Below are positions 53,210-61,735 of a stretch of 64,000 nt of DNA, in pieces. Each line of letters opens with the position of its first letter. Position 1 is the first letter of the stretch. The stretch is taken from contig CATOST010000030.1 of the NCBI GenBank assembly GCA_951812665.1, positions 124,001 through 188,000 on the forward strand, read 5' to 3'. The notes under the pieces were generated by a model. The model did no database searches and was not told the origin of the DNA. It saw only the letters and a program-made list of their open reading frames with translations. Position numbers and translations under genes: made by a program. Source of the DNA: an uncultured Acidobacteriota bacterium (GTDB lineage: Bacteria; Acidobacteriota; UBA6911; RPQK01; JAJDTT01).

Positions 53210-54457
53210 TCAGGCCTTCGACAAATTTCTCAGGGCCAGAACCGGGTTCACGAACGCGGCTCTCAGAGCAGGGATCAGGGAGGCGACGACGGTCGCCAAA
53301 ACCAAACCCACGGCCGGCCACCACACGGCGTTCCAAGACCAGACGACCGGAATCACGGGATCCATCCGGGTCTCCAGCATGGAGATCTCTCCCATCCAGG
53401 AACTCAGATCCAGCCCGGTCGAGCTCAGATGCCACACCAGCAGGCTGCCCAGAGCCAGTCCCGCGCCCAGGCCGGCCAGCGCCAGAGCGAGGCTCTCGGA
53501 AAGGACGGTGAGGACCACCCGGGCCGGCCGCATGCCCAGGGCCGAGAGCATTCCCAGTTCGCGGACCCTTTCGAAGACCGACATGAGCATGGTATTCAGA
53601 ACGCCCAACGCGGCAAAAAGAGCCACCAGACCGATCATGAACACGTAACTGGCGTTCGCCATGTCCAGGTAGTCGCTCAGGGTGGGAAGGAGACTTCTCC
53701 AGCTCCGCGCAACGGCGCCCGCGGGGAGAATCCCCGACTCGTTCAATCTGGCCGCAACCAGTTCAGCGTCGCCGGGGTCGCGAAGCTTGAGCGCAATTTC
53801 ATGGACCCGCCCGGGCGCCAGCGACAGCAACTCTTGAAGATCCGTCAGGTGGACCAGGGTCAGCGACCGGTCCAACAACGCCATACCCGTGTGCAGCGTG
53901 CCCCGGTTCCGGTAGAGGTCGTTGCCGATGGTTCCGTCGGCGGCCTGGGTGACCAGCGCGATTTCGGTTCCAATACCGGCAACCAACTCTTGCTGCAAGG
54001 CTTCCCCCAGTAGCATGCCCCGCCCCTGGAGATCCTGCGGACTACCCTGCCCCTGCAGCCCGCTGACCGTAGCTTCCCGGACCGGGTCGATGCCCACGAT
54101 CGCGACCCCGGAGGAGTATTCGCCCGTGGACGCGAGACCGGCGGTGTGAATCCGGGCCGTGGCCGCCACCACCTCGGGCTCGTCGAGCAGCCTCTCGGTA
54201 AGGGCCCGCCAGTCGGTCCCCTCGCCGCCTCCCAACGTCTCGTACAGATCCCGGTCGGGCAGATAGTCCTGGTGTTGGATCTGGACGTGTCCCACCAGGA
54301 GATCGGTGCCGTTGTTGAGCATCTGGACCAGCATGCCTTCGGTGAGACTGACCAGGAACATCAGGACGGCGTACCCCGAAGCCAGGCCGCCCATGGTGAT
54401 GAGACTTCGGAGCGGGTTCCTCCAGAGATTCCTCCATCCCAAGAGGAACACCATCAT
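53210..54457 (-). CDS. FtsX-like permease, LolC/LolE type (first)
   Basis: A 415-residue permease of the same architecture as its downstream neighbour: MVFLLGWRNLWRNPLRSLIT at the start, a periplasmic domain, and C-terminal helices (SYVFMIGLVALFAALGVLNT; VLTVLSESLALALAGLGAGL). It overlaps the LolA-like gene by 4 bases. Together with the second permease and the ATPase it should form a transporter that extracts lipids or lipoproteins from the inner membrane. Confidence 0.9.
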   Translation of the reverse strand: MMVFLLGWRNLWRNPLRSLITMGGLASGYAVLMFLVSLTEGMLVQMLNNGTDLLVGHVQIQHQDYLPDRDLYETLGGGEGTDWRALTERLLDEPEVVAATARIHTAGLASTGEYSSGVAIVGIDPVREATVSGLQGQGSPQDLQGRGMLLGEALQQELVAGIGTEIALVTQAADGTIGNDLYRNRGTLHTGMALLDRSLTLVHLTDLQELLSLAPGRVHEIALKLRDPGDAELVAARLNESGILPAGAVARSWRSLLPTLSDYLDMANASYVFMIGLVALFAALGVLNTMLMSVFERVRELGMLSALGMRPARVVLTVLSESLALALAGLGAGLALGSLLVWHLSSTGLDLSSWMGEISMLETRMDPVIPVVWSWNAVWWPAVGLVLATVVASLIPALRAAFVNPVLALRNLSKA

Positions 54458-55260
54458 CGTCTCGCCCGCAGATTGGAAAGGGAGAAGGTCTTTTCGGTAA
54501 TGGGGACGTCAAAGGAGAGGTCCTTGTAGACCATCTCGGTGAACTCCCCCTGCTTGTCCTGGGGAACGATGCTCATGCGGGTGGGAATCCGGCGTCCTCC
54601 CATGACGGCGTAGTCCGAGAAGCTCATGGTTCGTTTCAGCGCCTCGTCCTCGCCGTAGTACCGGGCCCAGACCGGCAGCAGGTCCGCCTGACGGACCCGG
54701 TAGACGATCCGCCCCCAGACCACCGCTGCCGACGGCTTGGGAACGAGTTCGAACTCCCAGACCGGAATCCCCTCCCGGACGCCTTCGAAGGAGATCCGGA
54801 TGTCATAGTCTCGAACCAGGCGGCTCTCCTTGACCAGGTCGTCGTTGGTGAGATGAGACCCCATCCAGGAGCCCATCATCATGGACATGGGGACGCGGAT
54901 GACCCGCTCGATCTTGGACAGGTAGTTCCACATGTTGGAACCCACCCGCAAGGTGGCGGTGCCGCGGTTCTTCCTGGGAGCCAGGATCCGGATCAGGGAC
55001 TTGTCGGTCCCCTGGGACCAGATCCGGAGGGTCATGCTGCGGTTCCATCTCCGGGTCGCCACCTTCATCTCCACCGTTCCGGTTGAAGACTCTCCGCGCA
55101 TCATCTGGTCGACCCGGTCCATGATCTCCCGCGCCCGATCCTGCCGGATCGACGGCGAGGTCTGGTTCGAAGACGGTTGGACCAGGTCCAGGGATGTGAC
55201 GGCGATGAACAGCAGGAGAAGGACCCCCGACAGTGACGGATTCCGCGTCGTGCGTCTCAC
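54454..55260 (-). CDS. Outer-membrane lipoprotein-sorting family protein (LolA-like fold)
   Basis: A 268-residue exported protein of the 'outer membrane lipoprotein-sorting' family, related in fold to LolA. Leader LSGVLLLLFIAVTSLDLVQP; core blocks RRWNRSMTLRIWSQGTDKSL, APRKNRGTATLRVGSNMWNY and LPVWARYYGEDEALKRTMSF are characteristic. LolA-type proteins carry hydrophobic cargo through the periplasm. Its gene overlaps the first permease by 4 bases, so a transport chain permease-carrier-barrel is implied. The cargo is not known and need not be lipoproteins. Confidence 0.87.
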   Translation of the reverse strand: MRRTTRNPSLSGVLLLLFIAVTSLDLVQPSSNQTSPSIRQDRAREIMDRVDQMMRGESSTGTVEMKVATRRWNRSMTLRIWSQGTDKSLIRILAPRKNRGTATLRVGSNMWNYLSKIERVIRVPMSMMMGSWMGSHLTNDDLVKESRLVRDYDIRISFEGVREGIPVWEFELVPKPSAAVVWGRIVYRVRQADLLPVWARYYGEDEALKRTMSFSDYAVMGGRRIPTRMSIVPQDKQGEFTEMVYKDLSFDVPITEKTFSLSNLRARR

Positions 55261-55273
55261 GGCGGTGGCGGCT

Positions 55274-55879
55274 TCAAACCTGGGGACGGATCGTATCCAG
55301 AAACGCCAGGAAGTCCGGGTGCCACTTGTCGATGGTCTTCCGGGGTCCGGTGAGCTTGAAGAACCAGGGTCCCGATGGCGTCTGGGCGATGGCGGCCAGC
55401 ATTCGATAGCCCGTCTTGGGATCTCCCGGCCGCATCATGGGCCCCGACGAAGGACGGTAGGTGCCCGAGACGTCGACCAGCAGCAGGGGGACTCCACTCT
55501 CGGTCCGACGGGTGACCTCGGCTTGGGACGGGCCGCCGCCGGTTTCGTCGGGACTGAACTGCCCCAACCACCGTTTGATATTGGCCTCGATCGAGCCGCC
55601 CTGCCCGGGGAAGTGGAACACGACCAGTTCCCCGTCTTCGGGGTCACCGCTGACGCGGGGAAGACGGTACTGGGCTTTCCGCATCGAGGAGGCCGGGGTC
55701 TCCGCGGTCCAGCCCTCGGGGGCCGAAAAGAGCAAGCCGCCGGCAGCGCCCGCCGCCGCGACCGTCCCGGGAGAGACGGGACCGCCGGAGGGGGGCTCCT
55801 CCATGTTTCTGGAACAGTGGGTCAAGGCCAGGAAGAGCATCGCCCCGAAAACCCCGGGAACACGGTTCATCTTTCTCAT
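55274..55879 (-). CDS. Small lipoprotein of the Lol-like operon
   Basis: A 201-residue predicted lipoprotein: MRKMNRVPGVFGAMLFLALT followed by the lipobox HC. The mature part shows a compact domain with FSAPEGWTAETPASSMRKAQ, GELVVFHFPGQGGSIEANIK, KRWLGQF and a C-terminal GPRKTIDKWHPDFLAFLDTI, which I do not recognise beyond resemblance to hypothetical proteins of Acidobacteria. It lies 13 bases before the LolA-like gene. The start at 55879 opens the signal; longer frames run into the DUF2203 gene. Confidence 0.7.
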   Translation of the reverse strand: MRKMNRVPGVFGAMLFLALTHCSRNMEEPPSGGPVSPGTVAAAGAAGGLLFSAPEGWTAETPASSMRKAQYRLPRVSGDPEDGELVVFHFPGQGGSIEANIKRWLGQFSPDETGGGPSQAEVTRRTESGVPLLLVDVSGTYRPSSGPMMRPGDPKTGYRMLAAIAQTPSGPWFFKLTGPRKTIDKWHPDFLAFLDTIRPQV

Positions 55880-55901
55880 GGAAACCTCCACCTTCCGTCC
55901 T

Positions 55902-56288
55902 TCAATCCTCGGGAATGCGCTTGCGGCCGGCGAAACCGGCGTCGATCTCGTGCCAGTAACGGATGTCCTCTTCGCCATGTTTCCAGCAAAGGTAGACCTC
56001 GCGCCCGTCCTTGAGGTGGGGAAAATCGATAAGCCCCTGATCCACGCTCTTGACCACGCAACCCAGGCCCTGAAGCCGGGCGACGCACGATTGCAGTTGC
56101 AGGAGACGCTCGATGTAGGCCGTGCCTTCCGGGCTGCCGCGGTTGAGGTCGGCACTCTTGGCCAGTTCCTGGACGGCTTCCTTGTAACGCGAAATCTCGC
56201 TGGACAGATTCATGGCCACCGCCACCAGCTTTCTGACCAGAGGCAGGATATTTCTGGCTTCCGCCAGAGTGAAGAGTCGTTTCGCCAC
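55902..56288 (-). CDS. DUF2203 domain protein (GTG start)
   Basis: A 128-residue protein typical of DUF2203: KRLFTLAEARNILPLVRKLV at the start, a helical middle, LQGLGCVVKSVDQGLIDFPH and REVYLCWKHGEEDIRYWHEI with the conserved W-K-x-G-E. Its function is unknown, but it is widely conserved in Acidobacteria, Actinobacteria and Deinococci. GTG 56288 was chosen because family members begin a few residues before FTLAEA. The gene is the first of the operon with the Lol-like genes (22-base gap). Confidence 0.82.
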   Translation of the reverse strand: MAKRLFTLAEARNILPLVRKLVAVAMNLSSEISRYKEAVQELAKSADLNRGSPEGTAYIERLLQLQSCVARLQGLGCVVKSVDQGLIDFPHLKDGREVYLCWKHGEEDIRYWHEIDAGFAGRKRIPED

Positions 56289-56433
56289 GTAGACAGTATA
56301 GCCATTCTGAACGCCTTTGGTTCTAGCGGACCGGTGGCGGTATGGCGATCGGATTCCCGGGGTCAGGTAGGATAGTCTGACTCCATGGTGGTATTTTGTC
56401 GGCGCGATCGAGAACGCAGGAAGTCTTGGAGTT

Positions 56434-57060
56434 ATGAAGTGCATCCTGTGCAATAGCAGAAAGGGCAAACGCCACTGTCCGGCCAAGGGCACGCTCATCT
56501 GCGCCCCCTGTTGCGGCCGCCTGCGGGTGGTGGAGATCCCCTGTCCGCCCGATTGCGTCTACCTGGCACAAGGCCAGGGCCATCAGGCGGGGAAGAAATA
56601 CATTCGCCAGTTGCGACAGGAACAAGATCCGGACCGCAGTCTTCGACTTTATGAGAACCTGCAGCGTTACAGGCCCCTAATCCATGAGATCGAGATGGAA
56701 ATCCTCCGCTACGCGCAGGGTCTGCGCAGCTTTCGCGACCGGCACGTGCTGGAGGCGGTCCGGCTGCTGAGGAAGACCTTCCGGTCCGAGGTTCGCGGAG
56801 TCATCTATGAGCACACGTCGCCGGACCCGATGGTGTCGGCCCTGATCCGAGTTCTGCAGAAAAGGCTGGACGGGCTCAAGGAAGAGCTCGAGTTGCGACT
56901 CCGGGCCTCCGATCTGGTGGACTGTCTGGAGGTAATGGAATGGGAGATCCGATATCACCTTCAGCAGCCGCCCGGCGAGGAACCCTACCTGACCTTCATC
57001 CGCAAGAACCACCCGGAGATCACACCGCCCTCATCGGACCAGAACCTGATCGTGCTCTGA
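56434..57060 (+). CDS. Cysteine-rich zinc-ribbon-like protein of unknown function
   Basis: A 208-residue protein. The first 45 residues hold a cluster of cysteines (MKCILCNSRKGKRHCPAKGT then LICAPCCGRLRVVEIPCPPD and C), in a pattern resembling zinc fingers: C-x2-C, a C-P pair and C-x2-CC. The rest is helical (IHEIEMEILRYAQGLRSFRD; VLQKRLDGLKEELELRLRAS). Proteins with this layout are found as uncharacterised conserved genes in related bacteria, but I know no function. It diverges from the DUF2203 gene. Confidence 0.6.
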   Translation: MKCILCNSRKGKRHCPAKGTLICAPCCGRLRVVEIPCPPDCVYLAQGQGHQAGKKYIRQLRQEQDPDRSLRLYENLQRYRPLIHEIEMEILRYAQGLRSFRDRHVLEAVRLLRKTFRSEVRGVIYEHTSPDPMVSALIRVLQKRLDGLKEELELRLRASDLVDCLEVMEWEIRYHLQQPPGEEPYLTFIRKNHPEITPPSSDQNLIVL

Positions 57061-57124
57061 TCGAAATGGCGCGCGCCCGCTCCCGTCGGACGAACCCCGC
57101 TACTCAATGTCCTACTCGCGTCAA

Positions 57125-57284
57125 CAGTCCGTGGTGAAAGTCGCGCGAGCACCGAGACCGTTCCTGCGCCCGCCGGACAAGGCGCTTCGGAGGGAGTATA
57201 CCGGGAGTATGTGAGCCGAGTCGCAACGCAGTCCGCCGGGATGCAGGGACGGTCGAATGCCGTGACGACTTTTGCCACGGGCTG
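57125..57284 (-). repeat. Palindromic MITE-like element, copy 6
   Basis: A 160-bp complete copy in reverse orientation with flush 4-bp direct repeats TCAA at 57121-57124 and 57285-57288. It lies between the cysteine-rich protein gene and the VapC-like stop. Confidence 0.93.
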
Positions 57285-57307
57285 TCAAGACAAACCCGTA
57301 GCGAGGA

Positions 57308-57712
57308 TCACTCACCGACGAGTTGAAGTCCCTCGGCGCGAACTGCATCAGCCAGCGCACGGTCCAACGTAGCGACGGCGACGCTGGCGCGAACGGCAAG
57401 ATCAAGGTATGACGCGTCGTAGGCGGTGAGCCGATGTCTCCGGGCGAGCGCCAGGAGCGCCCTTTCGTCCGCATCGTGGCGCACGCGGATCGGTAGTCGG
57501 GTGAGATCACTCAGGAAGGCGTCCGCGTCGTCAGGTTCGATGCGGCCGCGTCGCTCATTGACGATCAAAATGTTGCGAACCTCAATTGTCCAGAGTGCCG
57601 GCGCGATTGCCTCGTCGTAGAGCAGGCGGTCCATGGCGGCGTCCGAGACCATCGCCTGCTCGTCGGGAAAGCACCAACATGCGGTGACCGACGCGTCGAG
57701 AACGAAAGGCAT
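57308..57712 (-). CDS. PIN-domain toxin, VapC type
   Basis: A 134-residue PIN-domain RNase. The acidic active site is seen as D in FVLDASVTACWCF, E in APALWTIEVRNILI, and the D pair in LTAYDASYLDLAVR. The final D-x-D-like element TLDRAL is present too. VapC toxins cleave tRNA or rRNA. The start codon overlaps the antitoxin stop by 1 base (TGATG), standard for such modules. All acidic residues are intact, so the toxin is likely active. Confidence 0.9.
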   Translation of the reverse strand: MPFVLDASVTACWCFPDEQAMVSDAAMDRLLYDEAIAPALWTIEVRNILIVNERRGRIEPDDADAFLSDLTRLPIRVRHDADERALLALARRHRLTAYDASYLDLAVRASVAVATLDRALADAVRAEGLQLVGE

Positions 57713-57954
57713 CAGGGTCTGCGCCCCTCGTCGCGAGCATAGAGCAGTTCCACGACGGGAACGGATGTTCGTTGTGCCCGTGCGACTTTCATGCGCTCGA
57801 TGATCGCGCGACGGTCCTCGACGGTATCTTCCACGCCGACAATTCGAGCGATCGGGACGCCGCGGCGCGTAATGGTGAATTGCTCGCCCTGTTCTACTTG
57901 ACGAAGCAGCTCGGGCAAGCGGGTCTTTGCCTCGTAGGATCCGATGGTTTGCAT
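57712..57954 (-). CDS. Antitoxin, Phd/YefM type
   Basis: An 80-residue antitoxin. MQTIGSYEAKTRLPELLRQV followed by EQGEQFTITRRGVPIARIVG is the Phd/YefM DNA-binding fold; the C-terminal ~30 residues (IERMKVARAQRTSVPVVELL) would bind and block the PIN toxin. ATG 57954 follows GGAGG; an upstream start at 57996 would read through the promoter. The palindrome and promoter just upstream indicate autorepression. Confidence 0.87.
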   Translation of the reverse strand: MQTIGSYEAKTRLPELLRQVEQGEQFTITRRGVPIARIVGVEDTVEDRRAIIERMKVARAQRTSVPVVELLYARDEGRRP

Positions 57955-57979
57955 GGAACCGGCCTCCGTCGGAAATGAG

Positions 57980-58014
57980 TAGACTAGTCTATTCATTCAA
58001 CTGGTCGGCGTCAA
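57980..58014 (-). promoter_or_regulatory. Antitoxin-toxin promoter with overlapping palindromic operator
   Basis: On the minus strand, TTGACG (58014-58009) and TAGACT (57991-57986) are 17 bases apart. The -10 box is half of a perfect 12-bp palindrome TAGACTAGTCTA (57980-57991). This placement fits autorepression by the Phd-type antitoxin. Confidence 0.68.
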
Positions 58015-58118
58015 TATCGTCATCGAGGAGTCCCCCATCGTTCCTCCCAATGGACCGATTCTGCCGCTTTCGCAGCAGATCAACTTCCGCGGCGCAGGCT
58101 CCTGGCGGCCTCTGACCG

Positions 58119-58454
58119 CTAACCGTCGGCCTGGAGCCGGTCGATCTTGGCGGCCAGGACGAAATCGCTCTCGGTCAGGCCGTTGATCTTGTGGGTCCAG
58201 AGGGTGATTTCCACCTTGCCCCAGGCCAGATAGATGTCCGGATGATGGTCTTCCGCTTCGGCGACTTCACCGACCTGGTTGACGAGAGCCAGCGCCGTTG
58301 CGAAATCGGGGAATCGAACCAGCTTGCGCAGGTGATGGTCCTCGACCACTTCCCATCCTTGCAACTGGGCCAGAAGGGGGGCGATCTCGTCAGCTGTCAG
58401 CGGCGGGACTCCGCCCCGGCAGGGGATACATTTTTTTTCGGCGAGTTGGGTCAC
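58119..58454 (-). CDS. phhB: Pterin-4a-carbinolamine dehydratase
   Basis: A 111-residue protein of the PCD/DCoH family. The conserved motif EAEDHHPDIYLAWGKVEITL contains the catalytic E-x-x-H-H-P, and LWTHKINGLTESDF follows as in PhhB. It dehydrates 4a-hydroxytetrahydrobiopterin formed by phenylalanine hydroxylase, or serves in pterin and molybdenum-cofactor chemistry. The cysteines CIPC near residue 9 are common in bacterial members. No hydroxylase gene is next to it. Confidence 0.93.
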   Translation of the reverse strand: MTQLAEKKCIPCRGGVPPLTADEIAPLLAQLQGWEVVEDHHLRKLVRFPDFATALALVNQVGEVAEAEDHHPDIYLAWGKVEITLWTHKINGLTESDFVLAAKIDRLQADG

Positions 58455-58502
58455 GATGAGGTCTCCTTATCGGTGCGGCAACCCGCGCCACCCGGCCTCA
58501 AC

Positions 58503-58540
58503 AGGCCGTGGCGAAAGTCGTCACGGCATTCGACCGGCCA
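58503..58540 (+). repeat. Truncated palindromic element, copy 7
   Basis: Only the left 38 bases are present (CAGGCCGTGGCGAAAGTCGT and CACGGCATTCGACCGG), after which the match ends abruptly. The four bases before it are TCAA. It lies just upstream of phhB and before the radical SAM terminator. Confidence 0.75.
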
Positions 58541-58559
58541 TCAAAACCGGTTGCCAAAC

Positions 58560-58598
58560 GCAAAAATGGAGGCTCGCGGCGAACCGCGAGCCTCCATT
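58560..58598 (-). terminator. Rho-independent terminator of the radical SAM gene
   Basis: A perfect hairpin with 15-bp arms at 58565-58579 and 58584-58598 around the loop CGAA. On the minus strand it lies 40 bases after the radical SAM stop, and the hairpin is followed directly by a T-run (TTTTTG). Confidence 0.85.
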
Positions 58599-58638
58599 GG
58601 TATCGATGACGGTCGGAACCGAGCCGGCAGGCGCCGGA

Positions 58639-60648
<2,010 letters not shown>

Positions 60649-60860
60649 CGAGAATCTCCCTCCTTAATGCGGGGGCCGGAAAAGGATCAACCGCCAAGCT
60701 CCCCGCCAAGCGCCACACAGGACGCGCTACAGCACCCTTGTCACCGCCTATCCTGCGCCCAAGGCGGTATCGGGGTCAACCCGGCAGTCGCGCCAAGTAT
60801 GGCAAGATTCCTTTTTTTTCCCGAAAGTGATCCGTTTCCGAACACGCCCTGGAGCGAGAT

Positions 60861-60889
60861 TTGGAAGAAACCCTCTTCTGAGATAGAAT
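60861..60889 (+). promoter_or_regulatory. Promoter for the nfuA-like gene
   Basis: TTGGAA at 60861-60866 and TAGAAT at 60884-60889 are 17 bases apart and lie 46 bases before the ATG at 60936. The rest of the 287-base gap to the radical SAM gene (60649-60860) holds only that gene's ribosome binding site near 60652 and nothing else I can support. Confidence 0.55.
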
Positions 60890-60935
60890 CCGGGTTGCGG
60901 TTCCACAACGCCGATTCCTCACGGGGCATTTTCCA

Positions 60936-61535
60936 ATGATTAGATTTACCAATGAAGCCAAAGAGCAGGTCTTGGCCGTGATTCGGCAACAGCAGGGACA
61001 TAAGCCGGCCCTTCGAATTCAGGCCACGACCAACGGCACGGCTGAATTTCAATACAGCATGCAATTGATCACGGCCAACGAGCAGAGCCCGGAGGACCTG
61101 GTCTTGGATTCCGGTGAATTCCCGGTAATCGTGGATCCCAGGAGCGCCGAGAATCTGAAAGGGGCCACCGTCGACTTCGAGGACAAGATCCTGAGGAGCG
61201 GCTTCAAGTTCGACAATCCCAACAAGCCGACGGTTCCAGCCTTGGGCGAAGGTCCGAGAGAGGACCTCACCGGACCGGCCGCGGAACGGGTTCAGAGATT
61301 GCTGGATACGGAAATCAATCCTGCCGTTGCCGCTCACGGGGGACAGGTTCATCTCCTCGGAGTTCGCAAGCGCAAGGTCTACCTCTCTTTCGGCGGGGGC
61401 TGCCAAGGTTGCGGTATGGCAGACGTGACGCTGAAGGAAGGAATCGAGACCCGCATCAAGGAGGTGGTCCCCGAGATCGTGGAAGTCGTGGACACGACCG
61501 ACCACACAACCGGGGAGAATCCCTACTACTCGTAG
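60936..61535 (+). CDS. nfuA: Fe-S cluster carrier protein, NfuA type
   Basis: A 199-residue protein with two domains, an N-terminal A-type-like domain without the A-type cysteines (IRFTNEAKEQVLAVIRQQQG) and a C-terminal Nfu domain with the cluster-binding C-x2-C in SFGGGCQGCGMADVTLKEGI (residues ~150-165). NfuA receives and hands on 4Fe-4S clusters to client enzymes. The adjacent, divergently encoded radical SAM gene is a plausible client by context, though this is inference only. Length and architecture match E. coli NfuA. Confidence 0.93.
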   Translation: MIRFTNEAKEQVLAVIRQQQGHKPALRIQATTNGTAEFQYSMQLITANEQSPEDLVLDSGEFPVIVDPRSAENLKGATVDFEDKILRSGFKFDNPNKPTVPALGEGPREDLTGPAAERVQRLLDTEINPAVAAHGGQVHLLGVRKRKVYLSFGGGCQGCGMADVTLKEGIETRIKEVVPEIVEVVDTTDHTTGENPYYS

Positions 61536-61701
61536 ATAGTCGCGGCCAAGGTCCCGCATTGCAGCGAGACCGCCCTCTCGAACCGAGGGCGAGCGGCGGC
61601 GGCGAATGGGCACTCGGTAGGGGCGCCGGTTCCGCAGACTCCATTGGGAAACAAGGTGGCCGTCCCCGTTGCCCGGGCCGATTGCCACGAATCGGGTATA
61701 T

Positions 61702-61735
61702 CAGCCCGTGGCAAAAGTCGTCACGGCATTCGACC
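61702..61735 (+). repeat. Palindromic element, copy 8, left part
   Basis: The left 34 bases (CAGCCCGTGGCAAAAGTCGT and CACGGCATTCGACC) end exactly at the ISAs1-family insertion. The right part resumes at 63882. Between nfuA and this point (61536-61701) I see no gene. Confidence 0.9.

Noticed and set aside
58560..58598. Perfect hairpin as part of the palindromic element family
   Set aside because: Its stem sequence is unrelated and the T-run on the minus strand marks it as an ordinary terminator.
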